From the NCBI GenBank assembly GCA_038501625.1, contig JAZAYU010000008.1:9424938-9488937 (forward strand): a DNA stretch of 64,000 bases. Direction: 5' to 3'. Shown here piece by piece: positions 1 to 11,638 of the stretch; position 1 is the stretch's first letter, and the number at the start of each line of letters is the position of its first letter. A program made the position numbers and the translations under genes. Source of the DNA: Corbicula japonica (lineage: Eukaryota > Mollusca > Bivalvia > Venerida > Cyrenidae). The notes under the pieces were generated by a model. It did not search any database. It was not told the DNA's origin and was given only the letters and a program-made list of their open reading frames with translations.

Positions 1-16
1 TGTGATATAGGGCCAT
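1..16 (+). repeat. Possible 3' end of a Helentron-like element
   Basis: The first bases of the window (gtgatatagggccat) match the 15 bases just before and inside the 3' hairpin of the element at 36984-39768. The match stops there, so this is at most a truncated terminus whose body would lie outside the window. Confidence 0.3.
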
Positions 17-1804
17 TAAAAATGTTTAAGTTAACTAACTTACCCGGGTATGTCCGACGGCGTTTAATGTTGGGTTTGATGTGGATAACCCCTTAGAATT
101 CACATAAACCGCGTAGGTGGTCATTTTGTGCGTATGAACTTGACAGTATCGATAGTCTAGGAATCTGCATCACACACTGTTAACACATGATTTCAAAATA
201 CGAAAACGCATGAGCAAATTTACATGACTTAATAGAAACCCAACAAATTCTGAACTTGACGACAAACGATTTTAATTCTATGTGTCACGTTTTAAATAAT
301 GAAAAATTGATTGTTAAATGATAATAACCAGGCTACGCTAAGTTCACAATATTCATAAAGCCAGTAATCCTAGAAATTCATATTATAAACTTGTGTTATT
401 AAATGAATATTAAATCCACGGGATATATTAAAATCATCTATTTCTTTTTTTAGTTTATGATAAACATTTTATAAGAAAGTGAATATGTAAATAAACGGCT
501 GAGGAATGTTTAAATAATCTTGAAGATATAAATGGAGATCAAGAACTTAAATAATTTGACCGTAAAAAGGATTTACAAGATCAATTAATCTTTGAGATTT
601 ATGTTTTGTGATCCATTTCGTTCATTACATTGCAAGAAATAACGTACTTAAGACAACTAACGACGACAATGCGAAATTATATTATCTCATGGAAGTTGTG
701 CGTGCATGCGTGCGTGTGTGTGGGGGTGGGGTGGGGTGGGGGTGGATAATGTAAACAACTTTCATCCTTATCATTTCGAGACTATAGCAGGTTAACAATA
801 ACTAGGCAGTCACTTGACAGTCAAGTCTGGTTTATCAGAAACAGTTTTACCAATCTGATGTATTTGACGAATATTGATCACTAAAACAAATTTTAATTCG
901 GCCTCGTCTGCCATAATATCATTATTGGTTATATTAACACCACGTGACTATCTACTTATCCATAATCATGTATATGTATTAATACTAAATCAGACCGAGA
1001 TCCGTTAGGCTTTATGAAACCTCTACAGGATCTCGGACCTTCTTGAATACAAATATTTTCTATGCATACTCCTGTGAACTAAGCAAGCTCTGAATGTCAT
1101 GGTAAAAGAACTATAGAAGCGTATCGTGTACCGCGTATAAAACCGGTTCTGGGAGAATATTCTACCATAGGTTTCTGCTCTCCGTTTTTTAATAAGCAGA
1201 ACTAAATTTGCTTTGAGTTGTCAAATTCAACTAACCTTATGAAGAGTGTCTTTGACCGACATTAATCCTTTAATCTCATAAGCTCTTTTATAAAACAGTT
1301 AATATATATTAACGTTTAAATTTTTGTTTATGTCTTAAAATATCATAAAGATTTCACAAAAAAGTTTGTCTCAAAATCATTTAAGTTCATAATATGAATA
1401 ACCGGCTATCGTGTTATATCAGTTTTGATGAAATATACAGATAACATTCATTTATTCTGAATACAGTGAGACTAAAACAATAGGTACGATAGAATGGGTG
1501 AAATGATTCAATAATAGCTGAACAAGGGCATGACCGTAATGAGAGTTCCACATGTGACGCAGTTATAAATAAAAACAAACAAAGTGAATAAATCATTAAA
1601 TAAAAACTGACCATTTCAGTCTGTGACCTTCTTATTACTCGAGGTGCATAAGGTCATTACGTTTTGTTACTTGTTTAACTAAGATGCAAAGATATGACAA
1701 TTTGACCTTTATTTTAAATAAATTTCAGTTTCCTTATTTAAAATGCAGATAAGCTTTTCTTTGTTTCATCATTCCTGCTTGTTACAATCTTTGACTTGAA
1801 CAGT
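17..1804. other. Intergenic, no gene recognised
   Basis: AT-rich sequence with no reading frame that looks coding. The only structured part is a TG-rich run leading into G-tracts near 700-746 (four runs of four or five G separated by single T), a sequence that can form a G-quadruplex. Confidence 0.6.
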
Positions 1805-1875
1805 GTTCTGATTGGTCGAACTATTGACTTAGTCCGGGAAATACTTTGCACACAAATCGTTCGACCAATCAGAAC
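1805..1875. repeat. Short foldback, 17-bp perfect arms
   Basis: Arms 1805-1821 (GTTCTGATTGGTCGAAC) and 1859-1875 (its exact reverse complement) enclose a 37-base loop. A minus-strand open frame of 130 codons crosses it, but the frame resembles no family I know, and I read the region as a small MITE or foldback remnant, not a gene. Confidence 0.6.
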
Positions 1876-3470
1876 GCTCCTAACAAAAGCGTCGGGGATT
1901 TCCGGAAGTCGCACTGGGGAGAAGAATCTATGAAAAAATAACCTGCATTTCAAAATCCGTTTTCTGTTGAATATTACGCGTATTTCAAGCTTTTGGTGAG
2001 ACTTTTTGACATTAACTGTTAGATCAGACCCTGTTGCGTTGAACCAAACAGCTGTCAGGTTAAAACCCTCCGTATTGTAGGAAAAACAGCTACTCGAACG
2101 GGCGTAGGGTCTGGAGCCGTTCCTGTCCATTATTCAATTATATACTCGTACATAGAACATACATTTTTTTAACTACGATGTTGACGGTGTATTTTCGCAT
2201 ATTTTGATAGAATGGAATAATATTTGTGACTTGACATCAATTTAAAAAACAAACAAACAAAGGCGTATTAGTAAGAGTTGGCAGGGGGTGGGGCGGCTGG
2301 TCAAGCGCCAGTGTATTATTGGTAACAACAATACTATAGGTTGTAAAAATAAAGTTACTCTAGATCTATATGGATTAGTCTAAATATCTTTAAATCACAG
2401 ACAAAATAAACAAAAGACAACAAATGTATTTACCACCGTGGGTAGTGTTCAACTTTCCACTTTCCAGCGTCGAAAATGGTGAACTAATAAAATACTTACA
2501 AGGCTTCGAAGATTTGATTCGATGTTTTTTTTTATCTTTCTAATACCGAAAAAATGACGTCACAAACCACGTGGTATGGACACAATAAACTTCCTGGATT
2601 TCTGGCTAAAGTAACATAATTATGCACGTAGTGTTACAGGGTGTCACGGTTGGCCGCTCTTGCAGTCTACTTGGTCACAGACAACTAGATATTGAAACCA
2701 TGGGCGTTATTTTCCAATTATGTCTGTACGGAATACAAGTGTTATGGAAGCTTTTTTCTGATATTGCAAACTTATAAAATTTTACAAGTAAATCCAGAAA
2801 CAAGATTTGAGAACTATGCTTTGGTTAGAAGGTATTTTGCAACCATTGTTTGATACAAAATTTGGTTGTTGTGTTGCTCTTAGACGAATATTGCATCCGT
2901 TTCACTTTGTTCATCGTCGTCGTTGTTTAATGAAGTCCACCAGGTTCAGATATTTTTTAATTTTTCTTTCATTTTTCAACTGATCAACTTAAATTTTATT
3001 TTATTTTAAATAAACATACCAATTTTATATATCATAGGCATATCGATCTAAATCAGTGTTCGTATAAAACCCGCTTTTCCAAAATATTTAAGCACCGAAA
3101 ATAGGTACTTAGTGTAGCATTAAAGTTTTCTAACCAGTAGATGAAATGAGTAAATTTATTTGTATCACAATGCCTTGAATTAACGGATGGCCTTCTTGGC
3201 ATAGATAGAAAGTCTGATGTTACTCTCGTGGTCTCAGATTAAGTAACTAAACGCAAAATTTAAAGCAACACTGTCCATTGGATACTATAATCCAATAAAA
3301 TATCTCAATCTGGTGTTTTCACACAACTTTTAGTGATCATAGTATGTTTTATTAATTTACTAAAATAATATTGACACAATATGTACAATTCAGTCCACCT
3401 TATATGGGCTGCACTCAACCCATATGAAATCTCAACTGGGCCAATACGTATCGTGGCTGATTAATGCCAT
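1876..3470. other. Intergenic, nothing recognised
   Basis: No gene, RNA or repeat structure that I can support. Mostly AT-rich unique-looking sequence. Confidence 0.5.
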
Positions 3471-3471
3471 T

Positions 3472-3722
3472 TCATTTTTTCGTTATTTCGCCGCGAAATA
3501 ACGCCAAGCGAAAAGACGAAATAACGAAAAAACGCCACGCGAAAAGACGAAATAACGAAAAAACGCCACGCGAAAAGACGAAAAAACGAAAGAACGCCAC
3601 GCGAAATAACGAAAAAAACGCTATTTTTTGCGCGAAATAACGAAAAAACGCTATTTTTGGCGCGAAATAACGACAAAACGCTATTTTTTGCGCGAAATAA
3701 CGAAAAGTCGCCGTGCAATAAA
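3472..3722. repeat. Degenerate CGAAATAACG minisatellite with palindromic start
   Basis: About seven imperfect units of roughly 35-37 bases are built from cgaaataacgaaaaaacgc followed by either cacgcgaaaaga or tattttttgcg. The left edge is a palindrome (cgttatttcgc next to gcgaaataacg). Two minus-strand frames stay open across it only because the repeat lacks stop codons, so they are not treated as genes. CpG is dense here compared with flanking DNA. Confidence 0.8.
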
Positions 3723-3727
3723 ACGTC

Positions 3728-3990
3728 AATATTTCTTTATCACATTTTCAAATTATATTGCTTATGACAACAAGCTCATGATGATGCCAAGTTCTTAAGG
3801 TCTAGGTCTCATTTGATGGAGTTATTACCCTTTTGTACTGAAATTTACATGAAAACTTAACATTGACTTTAACTTTGTCATTTCTTAATATTTCTTTATC
3901 AAACTTTCAAATTATGTAGTTCATAACGACAAGCTCGTGATGATGCCAATTTCTTTTGGCCAAGATGGAGTAATGCCCCTTTTTATTCTC
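3728..3990. repeat. Two-copy direct repeat, ~160-bp spacing
   Basis: The block beginning aatatttctttatca near 3728 recurs near 3890, with matching downstream words (acaagctc-tgatgatgcca). The copies have diverged by several substitutions, suggesting an old tandem duplication or a dispersed repeat with an internal repeat. Confidence 0.7.
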
Positions 3991-4254
3991 GCATTTTTAT
4001 TTTGATATAGTACCAGAGGGCGCCACAAGTGTTCAACTGAACACCCTGAACAGACTCGAGTTCATCAGGATATATCTTGTAGCCGTGCCCCAGCGAATCC
4101 TTGGAGTCAGCATTTTGAGGAGTCCTTTATCAGTCATAAAATCAGAACTTTAATCAAGATTTATATTATCTCCTTTGCATCTGACTTTTTATGTTGCGCC
4201 TACACCATAAAATTGTTAACGTGTACATTTAAATGTTTGATATTGAAACTATTG

Positions 4255-4312
4255 AACGTAATAAACACATTTCAGACGCACAACATTATGAGACTTTACG
4301 TTCGAAAGATTC
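4255..4312 (+). repeat. Dispersed repeat, copy 1 of 2
   Basis: About 58 bases around aataaacacatttcagacgc match 21963-22020 in the same orientation with scattered differences. No terminal structure was found. The second copy sits next to the cGLR pseudogene. Confidence 0.6.
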
Positions 4313-5985
4313 AAAAGCTCGTGTTCCTTCCTAAAACATACCGATTAGAATGTTCAATTTTGATGCCACAGAAATCAAAAGATTTTAAAAACATTATTGT
4401 TAAACTTATATATCAAAATAAACGTCTAACATTGCGCGTTTTAATAGTGCAAACAATCTTTTAAAAATGTTACAATGTACATAAAATGAGTCGTCGATAT
4501 TCATATTGACCTGACAAAATTCAGACGTCCCATGTTACATTTGAAGCCATCCTTCGCCACTGATGTGTCAGTTGGCCGTTAAAAGACATGAGATTTCACT
4601 CATATCGACTTCAAAGTTTACGTGACTTCATTTAAGGATATTGCTGACAAAGTTGTTTGCGAGTTTAAGAATTATTGACGAACAAATGAACGAAAATGTG
4701 AATGAAGAGAATTTGTCCCGTGCGCGGTAAAATATTTAAATACAGTTTTTGATAACAAAGGTGACATCAAACATTTTGTCAAACAAGCTGATATTTTTCT
4801 CATGAAAATACAAGTTTCATCTTGTTTTTGAATTTCACTGTTTTTTGAGAAAGTTATTAAAATTATTTCCGTAATCCGTAAAATTGTTTGTCCTTTCAAA
4901 TGTCCCTTTATAAGAAAACAGCGTCATATTTGTATACAGATAACTAAATGTCGTTCCCTTATTGAAAAAATATGCTTTATATTTAAAAAGTAATTTGCTA
5001 ATAAAAATACACTTTTCCTTGCGATTAGATCGATTTATAAATGATTGTACTTTTATGCTTAAGTTATTTTCTAGGTAGCAAAATAAATTGTCCGAATCCA
5101 ATGTCCCTTGACGTTAATGTTAGCATTAACGTTAGCGTTAGTATATAGGCCTACTGATTACTTCAATGCTTCTGATATGAATCAACATACGGGAAAATTT
5201 AATTTTCACACATCTCAGCATTTACTTAAAAATACTGAACCAGGTATAATAATTATGACAAGAAACTTTCATTTAAAAGGATATTTTGTTTTATCTGTTT
5301 TACTTTCCCATAGAATAACAGCCTAATACGTCACATAAATTTTAAAGAAAAGATTAAAATATCGTGCATAAGTAAGAAAAAAGAACATCGCCGTGAAAAT
5401 AAATTGAAATCTACGGAAACAAATTATAAAGGGAAGGTACCCGTAAAAAACACATAATATGAAAGCGATCGAAAAAACTATGAATACTAGAGACGCTTTA
5501 AACTTAAACGTTAGACAATTGTAGAGGTTAAACTCATGCAAAACCGTATTTTCCAACAATGCTGAAAACCGTTATAGAGCGGTCAAAAAAATAAAAAATT
5601 CACATCGATATTTGTTTCAAACCCGTACCTAACATATAAATTATTCACAATGTCTGTGTACATGCAATAATTTCATTGTTAGCGCTAAGAATGATAGCGT
5701 CAATGACAGAAAAATGAACGTTATTTTACATGTAACGTCGACGTAAATAACACAGTGTCATGGGCACAAAATATTTTCAGACATTAATTATGACTGTTCA
5801 AAGTAGAGTATAAAGAACATATAGAATATTACAGACATTTTCAAAACTATACAACTCGAAGTTTGCTAAGCACCAGGTTAATCACATATCATTTTTAAAG
5901 TCTTTATTATATATATTTACGACGAACATCGTTTAGTTGTGTATTGTATAGGTCCCGAGTGTATAAATAACTTTGATAACGTCGT
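4313..5985. other. Intergenic, no gene recognised
   Basis: Several short AT-rich open frames exist on both strands (the longest is 88 codons, minus, 4835-5101), but none has a recognisable domain or coding-like composition. Confidence 0.5.
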
Positions 5986-6200
5986 ATTGTCCAACAATAT
6001 TGACCTGGCACTTCATTAATTTTCGTAAAGGTCATTGAATAAACACGGGTATCAGCGAAAACACCGATATATTATTCAATTTACACCTCAGTGATGTGTG
6101 GAGTATTGGAATAGATGCCGGACTACCGATTGTAACATTTACGAAAAATAACGAATATGGGTTCAAATGCAAGAGTGCCAGGTCAATATTGTTGGACAAT
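5986..6200. repeat. Foldback with 27-bp perfect inverted arms
   Basis: Arms 5986-6012 and 6174-6200 are exact reverse complements (core ccaacaatattgacctggca) and flank a 161-base interior. No clear target duplication can be seen. It lies about 380 bases past the 3' end of the first cGLR gene, so it could be transcribed as part of its 3' UTR or belong to a MITE. Confidence 0.75.
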
Positions 6201-6582
6201 ACAAAACGAGGTGACCCTGCTTCATAGTGTAATTTACGATGCATACCTGTACATTGGATCTTTAGTTTCTCGTAAAAGTCTGAACGTTTATCACTGAAAT
6301 ATGGCAAATTTATGCGAATGTTAGAAGGAATTCATCAGATGCACTTCGATTGTTGTTCTTCAATATTATCAACATACCCCATCTTTAACATAATCACATT
6401 TAAATTCTAAATAATCCCCGAAAACACATGAAAATTATTATGTCTACATTGTTTTATAAATAACTAATCAGGTGCAGAAAAGGAAACAAAACGAATAACT
6501 GGCATACAACATAAGATATGTATAATTATATTCTTGGCGCTTAGCAAACTTTAAATAGTATATTAGCAATTTAGCATCAGAC

Positions 6583-8040
6583 TTATGATAAGTATGCATT
6601 TAAACGTTCACTGTACAATTTTATAGTCATCTGGGGATCTGCAAAAAACAAAGTTGTCCATTCTGGTATTACCAGATTTATCAGCCCCATCCTTATCTCA
6701 AAGAATCGTTCATCTTTGAAGCAATTCCCTAGTACATCTGCAATAAATGTGGATGATGACGCCATACCGACATTGGCCGCATTTGTACACATTGCAGATT
6801 CGATAATGAAAAGTTTCTCAATTTTTTTTCTTTTCTCCTGATAGCTGTTTATGCTGGATGGCGACATACATAGCAAAGACATATGCTTACGGAATATGTT
6901 GAGCTCGTAAAAGATACGTGTCCGATTTGCCAGCATAATGGACAACTGTCCAATAAGACGCGTCTTAGATAGAACAGACAGTCTCCCGGAGATCAGATTT
7001 CTGTCAGGGATTATGTAGTTAGGCAAGTGGTTGTTTTGTAAGCATTGTTTCACAAACAACAGTGCCGTTGTTATGTGGTCAAGCAACAAGTTTGGGACAA
7101 ACATTTCACTACCATAGAGTTCACAGACCCACAAGACCACATTTTTCATGACGTATGATGAAATTGCGGAACATTCAGAGCCAAGCAGTTCTTTGGATAT
7201 CATCTTTAACACGACATATAACTTCGCTTGTGTGGCATTTAGGCTCCTTATAAGCTTTTGCTCCGCCGTCACATTTGAAACTCTCCATTCTAGGTCAGGA
7301 TGATCACTTTCTATAGACCCTACGGGCACTATGTATCCTTCACTTTGTGCAATTTCCTCGATCAGTGAAGAGGGTGGCCAATGTCTTTGTCTTCGTTTCC
7401 AATGTTGAAGGAACTTTGAACTATATAAATAAATGGAGAAGACTATGTCTATACTGTATGATAATTCTACCAGTCCGTGGCCCATGCTGTATGATCTCGT
7501 AGCCGCTGGGCCACTTGAACTCGCTTCATTTTCATCCATATAATCATAGTTTGAAAATGAATGAGCTGAAATAATCTGTTGTATGGTGTTTCTGAACATT
7601 GCGCTGCTGATTAACTGTTTTCCATCTTCGGTTTGATACAAACACGAGCTTAAACAGAATAATTCTACAGTTGAATTTAATTTCAGGTTTTCAGCAATAA
7701 CTTTGACATAGCCGGGAGGTGACATATCATTGTATTCTGTCTTTAAAATGCTAAACTCACTCAAGCCACCAGGTTCGTCTACACACACAATATTGTCATC
7801 AACGAACATACAATCATAATCACCTTGAAATGGAAGTGACACACCCTCAGATTTACTTCCTGACTGTATTAAAGTAAGACTATCTTGCGCAAATTTGATA
7901 GGTACAAGCTTTGATGCCCCTATTTTCGAAATTCTGTCATACTCCTGTATTCTGAACATGCACATGTCATCATCATATCCAACCGATTCCATCACAAAAC
8001 AGATCGCTTCAGAGAGTTTCATTCTGTCGCAAATGTCCAT
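6583..8040 (-). CDS. cGAS-like receptor 1 (Mab-21/nucleotidyltransferase protein)
   Basis: A 485-aa protein of the Mab-21/cGAS-like family. Seen: the nucleotidyltransferase signature SGSKSEG at 60-66 followed by GDYDCMFVDD, giving the metal-binding acids D74 and D76, and a third candidate acid D198 in SIDIVFSI. The C-terminal Mab-21 helical half carries EWRVSNVTAEQKL (251-263), SSYVMKNVVLWVCEL (294-308) and LPNYIIPDRNL (339-349). Family knowledge: such proteins sense nucleic acid or other ligands and make cyclic dinucleotides or related oligonucleotides for STING-type signalling in the cytosol. The ligand and product of this copy cannot be read from sequence. No cGAS zinc-ribbon was recognised. 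The start chosen matches the N-terminus of the two paralogues. A splice-acceptor-like sequence (ttcatacag) ends four bases before the ATG, so a 5' noncoding exon is likely. No frameshifts. Confidence 0.9.
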   Translation of the reverse strand: MDICDRMKLSEAICFVMESVGYDDDMCMFRIQEYDRISKIGASKLVPIKFAQDSLTLIQSGSKSEGVSLPFQGDYDCMFVDDNIVCVDEPGGLSEFSILKTEYNDMSPPGYVKVIAENLKLNSTVELFCLSSCLYQTEDGKQLISSAMFRNTIQQIISAHSFSNYDYMDENEASSSGPAATRSYSMGHGLVELSYSIDIVFSIYLYSSKFLQHWKRRQRHWPPSSLIEEIAQSEGYIVPVGSIESDHPDLEWRVSNVTAEQKLIRSLNATQAKLYVVLKMISKELLGSECSAISSYVMKNVVLWVCELYGSEMFVPNLLLDHITTALLFVKQCLQNNHLPNYIIPDRNLISGRLSVLSKTRLIGQLSIMLANRTRIFYELNIFRKHMSLLCMSPSSINSYQEKRKKIEKLFIIESAMCTNAANVGMASSSTFIADVLGNCFKDERFFEIRMGLINLVIPEWTTLFFADPQMTIKLYSERLNAYLS

Positions 8041-8740
8041 TTTCCTGTATGAACAGTAGATACACTTTTAAAACAGTTTTCGATCACAATACAAAATTAA
8101 TACACGTCAAGCCGACGTTGACTCTTTTGATTTCCCTTACAAAGGTTAGAGTTTACATTGTATATTTTTACTTCGCAATGAATATGTTTTCCTTCAGTTA
8201 TTGAAAATAAGTCATAATTATATATTCGTAAGGTCTGTTAGTGAATAAATTCATAACCACTCACCCTCAAGTCGTATTGCAACTTCCTGATGATATTTTA
8301 CGAATTTCCGTATTTGACGCTAAAATAGTGTGCGCCGTAAATCCAATGAGCAAATAAAACAATTCGTCGGCTCATAAATCAGTTTGTCATGCGCGTTTAT
8401 AAGCTGCCATAAATGGTTTGGAAGTGACGTGGTATTTTATATAGTTAATGGCTTCTTTTCGTGTTGCTAAACACATACTTAATTTGTTATAAGCATATAA
8501 GGTGCATTATTTAGTTAGAATTGATCATGTTTATTTTCGTCTAATTTTATAATGCTGCTTTGGAATTGACCATTTAATTTTCATACGAATAAACAAAACA
8601 CATACTTAAGTTGTTATCATACAGGTAAACTTCAAATAACATTCAGTGCACTTGTGGTTCAGTTTTTTGCACAAAGGTTTTACACCATGTGCAATTTATG
8701 TCAAGTTAAATATTAACCGTTTTGTACCTTTTCAACGTTT
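8041..8740. other. Upstream region of cGLR 1
   Basis: About 700 bases of AT-rich DNA. It probably includes the 5' intron and promoter of the cGLR gene on the minus strand, but no core promoter element can be assigned with confidence. Confidence 0.4.
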
Positions 8741-9298
8741 GTGCAGTGTGGCGGACGTAGAAAAACTCCCCGTACATTGTGCAGTGTGGCGGACGTAGAA
8801 AGTCTCCCCGTACATTGTGCAGTGTGGCGGACGTAGAAAGTCTCCCCGTGCATTGTGAAATAGAAAGTCTCCCCGTACATTGTGCAGTGTGGCGGACGTA
8901 GAAAGTCTCCCCGTACATTGTGCAGTGTGGCGGACGTAGAAAGTCTCCCCGTACATTGTGCAGTGTGGCGGACGTAGAAAACTCCCCGTGCATTGTGCAG
9001 TGTGGCGGACGTAGAAAGTCTCCCCGTGCATTGTGCAGTGTGGCGGACGTAGAAAGTCTCCCCGTGCATTGTGCAGTGTGGCGGACGTAGAAAGTCTCCC
9101 CGTGCATTGTGCAGTGTGGCGGACGTAGAAAGTCTCCCCGTACATTGTGCAGTGTGGCGGACGTAGAAAGTCTCCCCGTACATTGTGCAGTGTGGCGGAC
9201 GTAGAAAGTCTCCCAGTACATTGTGCAGTGTGGCGGACGTAGAAAGTCTCCCCGTACATTGTGCAGTGTGGCGGACGTAGAAAGTCTCCCCGTACATT
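8741..9298 (+). repeat. 38-bp minisatellite, ~15 units
   Basis: The unit gtgcagtgtggcggacgtag + aaagtctccccgtacatt is repeated in tandem for 558 bases. Units vary at a few positions (gtacatt/gtgcatt, aaagtct/aaaact), and one unit near 8858 is internally deleted. Since 38 is not a multiple of 3 and the unit has no stop on the minus strand, three long minus-strand frames appear; these are artefacts. Single copies of the same 38-base unit occur in SINE-like sequence at 56719-56757 (+) and 26481-26520 (-), so the array is a local expansion of a segment of that repeat. Confidence 0.95.
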
Positions 9299-9414
9299 GA
9301 GTCAGTACTGTTATCAGTACTGTTATCAGTACTGACTATATGTACTGTTTTCAGTTAATAATCGGTCACCGGTGCCATGCAGTGATGATTACGTTAATCA
9401 GGGTTATCCGATCT

Positions 9415-9446
<32 letters not shown>

Positions 9447-9520
9447 GTTGTTCCGGCTAGCTCAATCAGTTGCTAAATTGGAATTGCATGGCTGTCGCCG
9501 TACAGCTTCCTAGTTGGGGA
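9299..9520 (+). repeat. SINE-like repeat with poly-G expansion
   Basis: Sequence after the minisatellite matches 56757-56900 in order: gtcagtactgttatcagta, a diverged middle, tgccatgcagtgatgattacg, atccgatc, a T-run, a G-run, then a tRNA A-box-like ggctagctcaatcagttg. The copy at 56.8 kb has only four G after the T-run, whereas here about 22 G occupy roughly 9426-9447. The tRNA-like half is degenerate. Confidence 0.75.
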
Positions 9521-9655
9521 ACTATCATTAGGAAAAAGGCTTAATCAAACTGTGTATTTATTTATTGTATTGTTAACTAATTTATATTTGTTATTTAAAC
9601 CATATTGATATGCATTTTATACTGAAATCCGTCCCGTCCCAGGCAGCCAGCCAAC

Positions 9656-9788
9656 CACATCCATCCATCCATCCGTCCGTCCGTCTGTCCGTCCGCCCTG
9701 TCTCGTCCCGTCCCGTCTCGATAATCCATCCATCCGTCCGTCCGTCCGTCCCGTCCCGTCCTTCCACCCACCCACCCACCCATCCATG
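9656..9788 (+). repeat. CCAT/CCGT/CCCGT compound microsatellite
   Basis: Blocks of tetranucleotide catc, cgtc and caccc plus pentanucleotide cgtcc repeats are interleaved over ~130 bases. Open frames on both strands here consist of repeat-encoded residues only and are not genes. Confidence 0.9.
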
Positions 9789-10829
9789 TAATGTCTTCAA
9801 AATGCTATCTGTAAATACACCCAACTAATTATCTTAATACACTGATCATAATATTTTAATTTCTCAGCGTAGAAGCAGTATAAGAAACACATGTTCAAGT
9901 TCTTTTTTTTTGAATAAAAGAATCTAATTTTAAAAGAGTAACTCAGTATCCCCTCATAAGTCGAATAAAAGACGAAAATTGTGTTGCAGTCAAATGTGAC
10001 TTTAGACATGTATATCATAAATTTTCTTTGAATCTTTCTGAAATAGCTGAGTTTTTACATTTAAAATGTTCTTATAAGGTGACATTTAGGCCCGTTGTAT
10101 ATTTATGTTGTTTTGTAACGGTGTTCACATGTCACTATAATAAATGATTACTGACTTACTTTTTTTAATGTGCATTTTGAAAAGAACATAAGTTTTTATA
10201 AGCTTTAATAGCGTCACCGTTTAATATAAAATCGAGTCCATTAAATTTAGCGTGTTTACACAATACGACGAAGTGATATAAATGTCAAATCACAATATAT
10301 GGTTACATGAATCTGCACTTATTTTTTTAAATACCTGAAACTGCAAAATTCTTTCTGCGTTGTAGTAATTCTAATATTTTTTGTTAGTTTAAATTCTGAG
10401 GTCCACTTAAAGCAATGCCGTAAAAAAGTAAAGTAGTACAAGATACGGGCTTCCATTCGACAACGTACTTTAACTTACTAATCTCAGAATACCTAATTTG
10501 TTTAATATCAATCCTGAAATGATTTATAATCTGGACTCATTTATAATTAGTCATTACGTCAATATTTCGATATTTTGAAGTGAATCCCGACTAAAAAGTC
10601 GTTCTTTTGGTATTACAGTACACAGGGGTATTTAAAAATGGCAGATCGGTGATGATTGAAACATGTCGGTATTCTGCATTACACTGCAAAAGCCTTTCAC
10701 CAAAAGTTTTCGTGTTCCATAATCAGAAGGTTCGCAATATTCAAATGCTGTGTGAATCTTACAATTGCAGGTCAATATATCCCACTATCAGTTAAAATTG
10801 GCTGCACAGAAACAAAGGCTATTTTGTAA
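9789..10829. other. Intergenic, nothing recognised
   Basis: AT-rich. A 62-codon plus-strand frame at 10607-10795 has no recognisable feature. No RNA gene or repeat structure could be supported. Confidence 0.5.
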
Positions 10830-11440
10830 TAAGCACCGGTCGCAACCGGCCGTACTTGCAAGTGCGTGCTGTCTACTAGCAAAAACTTGGGCCAAATTTA
10901 GGGATCCGTACGTGGTGAGTACCGTCTTCGTACGGATTTGGGAGCACGCAGACACGCCGTAGCATGTTTAGTGCATGAGAAACGTTCTCTCCGTTCGAGC
11001 TGCGGGCTGGCTATGCATTCAACCTCAGTACGAGTGTACCAACAGCGGCCGAAATAAACTCACGTTCACCACACTTGCACGCACTAACAACGGGCGAGCG
11101 AGTAAGAACGCCGTATCCGAGCAGCGCGTGCAAGTACTGCCTCCGTATGTTAACATGGCTATTGCACGGAGATCTTACGTTGTAAGTTCGTACGTTTACA
11201 GCACGTACAACTCACTTATCACCTACGCAACGTTCAATACATGCATCCGCTTACCCCAGACGTGGCGTGCGGGCCACGTACTCACACCTTGCGCAACCGT
11301 GAGTGTGACGTGCTTCCTCTCTGCTCTTGCCACAACGTCCGGAAAAACGCCGCGAACGTGACCTCTAAAAACACGTACGGACAAAAAAGACGCACGACGG
11401 GTTGTGCCCGGGGTTATCTGTAACGTCGCGTACGTAGTTT
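10830..11440. other. GC/CpG-rich island with CGTAC motif cluster
   Basis: About 600 bases of visibly higher GC and CpG content than the flanks, with roughly ten occurrences of CGTAC or GTACG (for example gatccgtacgtgg, ttcgtacgg, agttcgtacg, acgtacgg, gcgtacgtag). A 128-codon plus-strand frame (10975-11361) crosses it, but it has no recognisable domain. It ends about 200 bases before the Penelope tail. It could be the remains of a mobile element of foreign composition or an unannotated CpG island. Confidence 0.5.
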
Positions 11441-11638
11441 GATAAGGACGTTCAAGATAACTGCTTACAAAATTTTGGAAGTAAAGGGTCTTGGTGAAAT
11501 TGAAGCAGGAATCATGAGTTACATTTATTTTCTGTTTAATATCAATTATTTGAGTAACATTTAAGATATGTGCCATATGCATAAACCTAAAAATTAAAAA
11601 AAATGAGTGAAAGGGGCAAAACTGTAAAAAATACTTAT

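Noticed and set aside
1738..2130. 130-codon minus-strand protein
   Set aside because: It crosses a 17-bp foldback and has no recognisable domain or neighbouring exon.
8706..9297. Three overlapping minus-strand open frames of 171-194 codons
   Set aside because: They are the three phases of the 38-bp minisatellite; since 38 is not divisible by three, every phase gives a 114-base peptide repeat without stops.
9591..9828. Open frames on both strands of the CCAT/CCGT microsatellite
   Set aside because: Residues are entirely determined by simple repeats.
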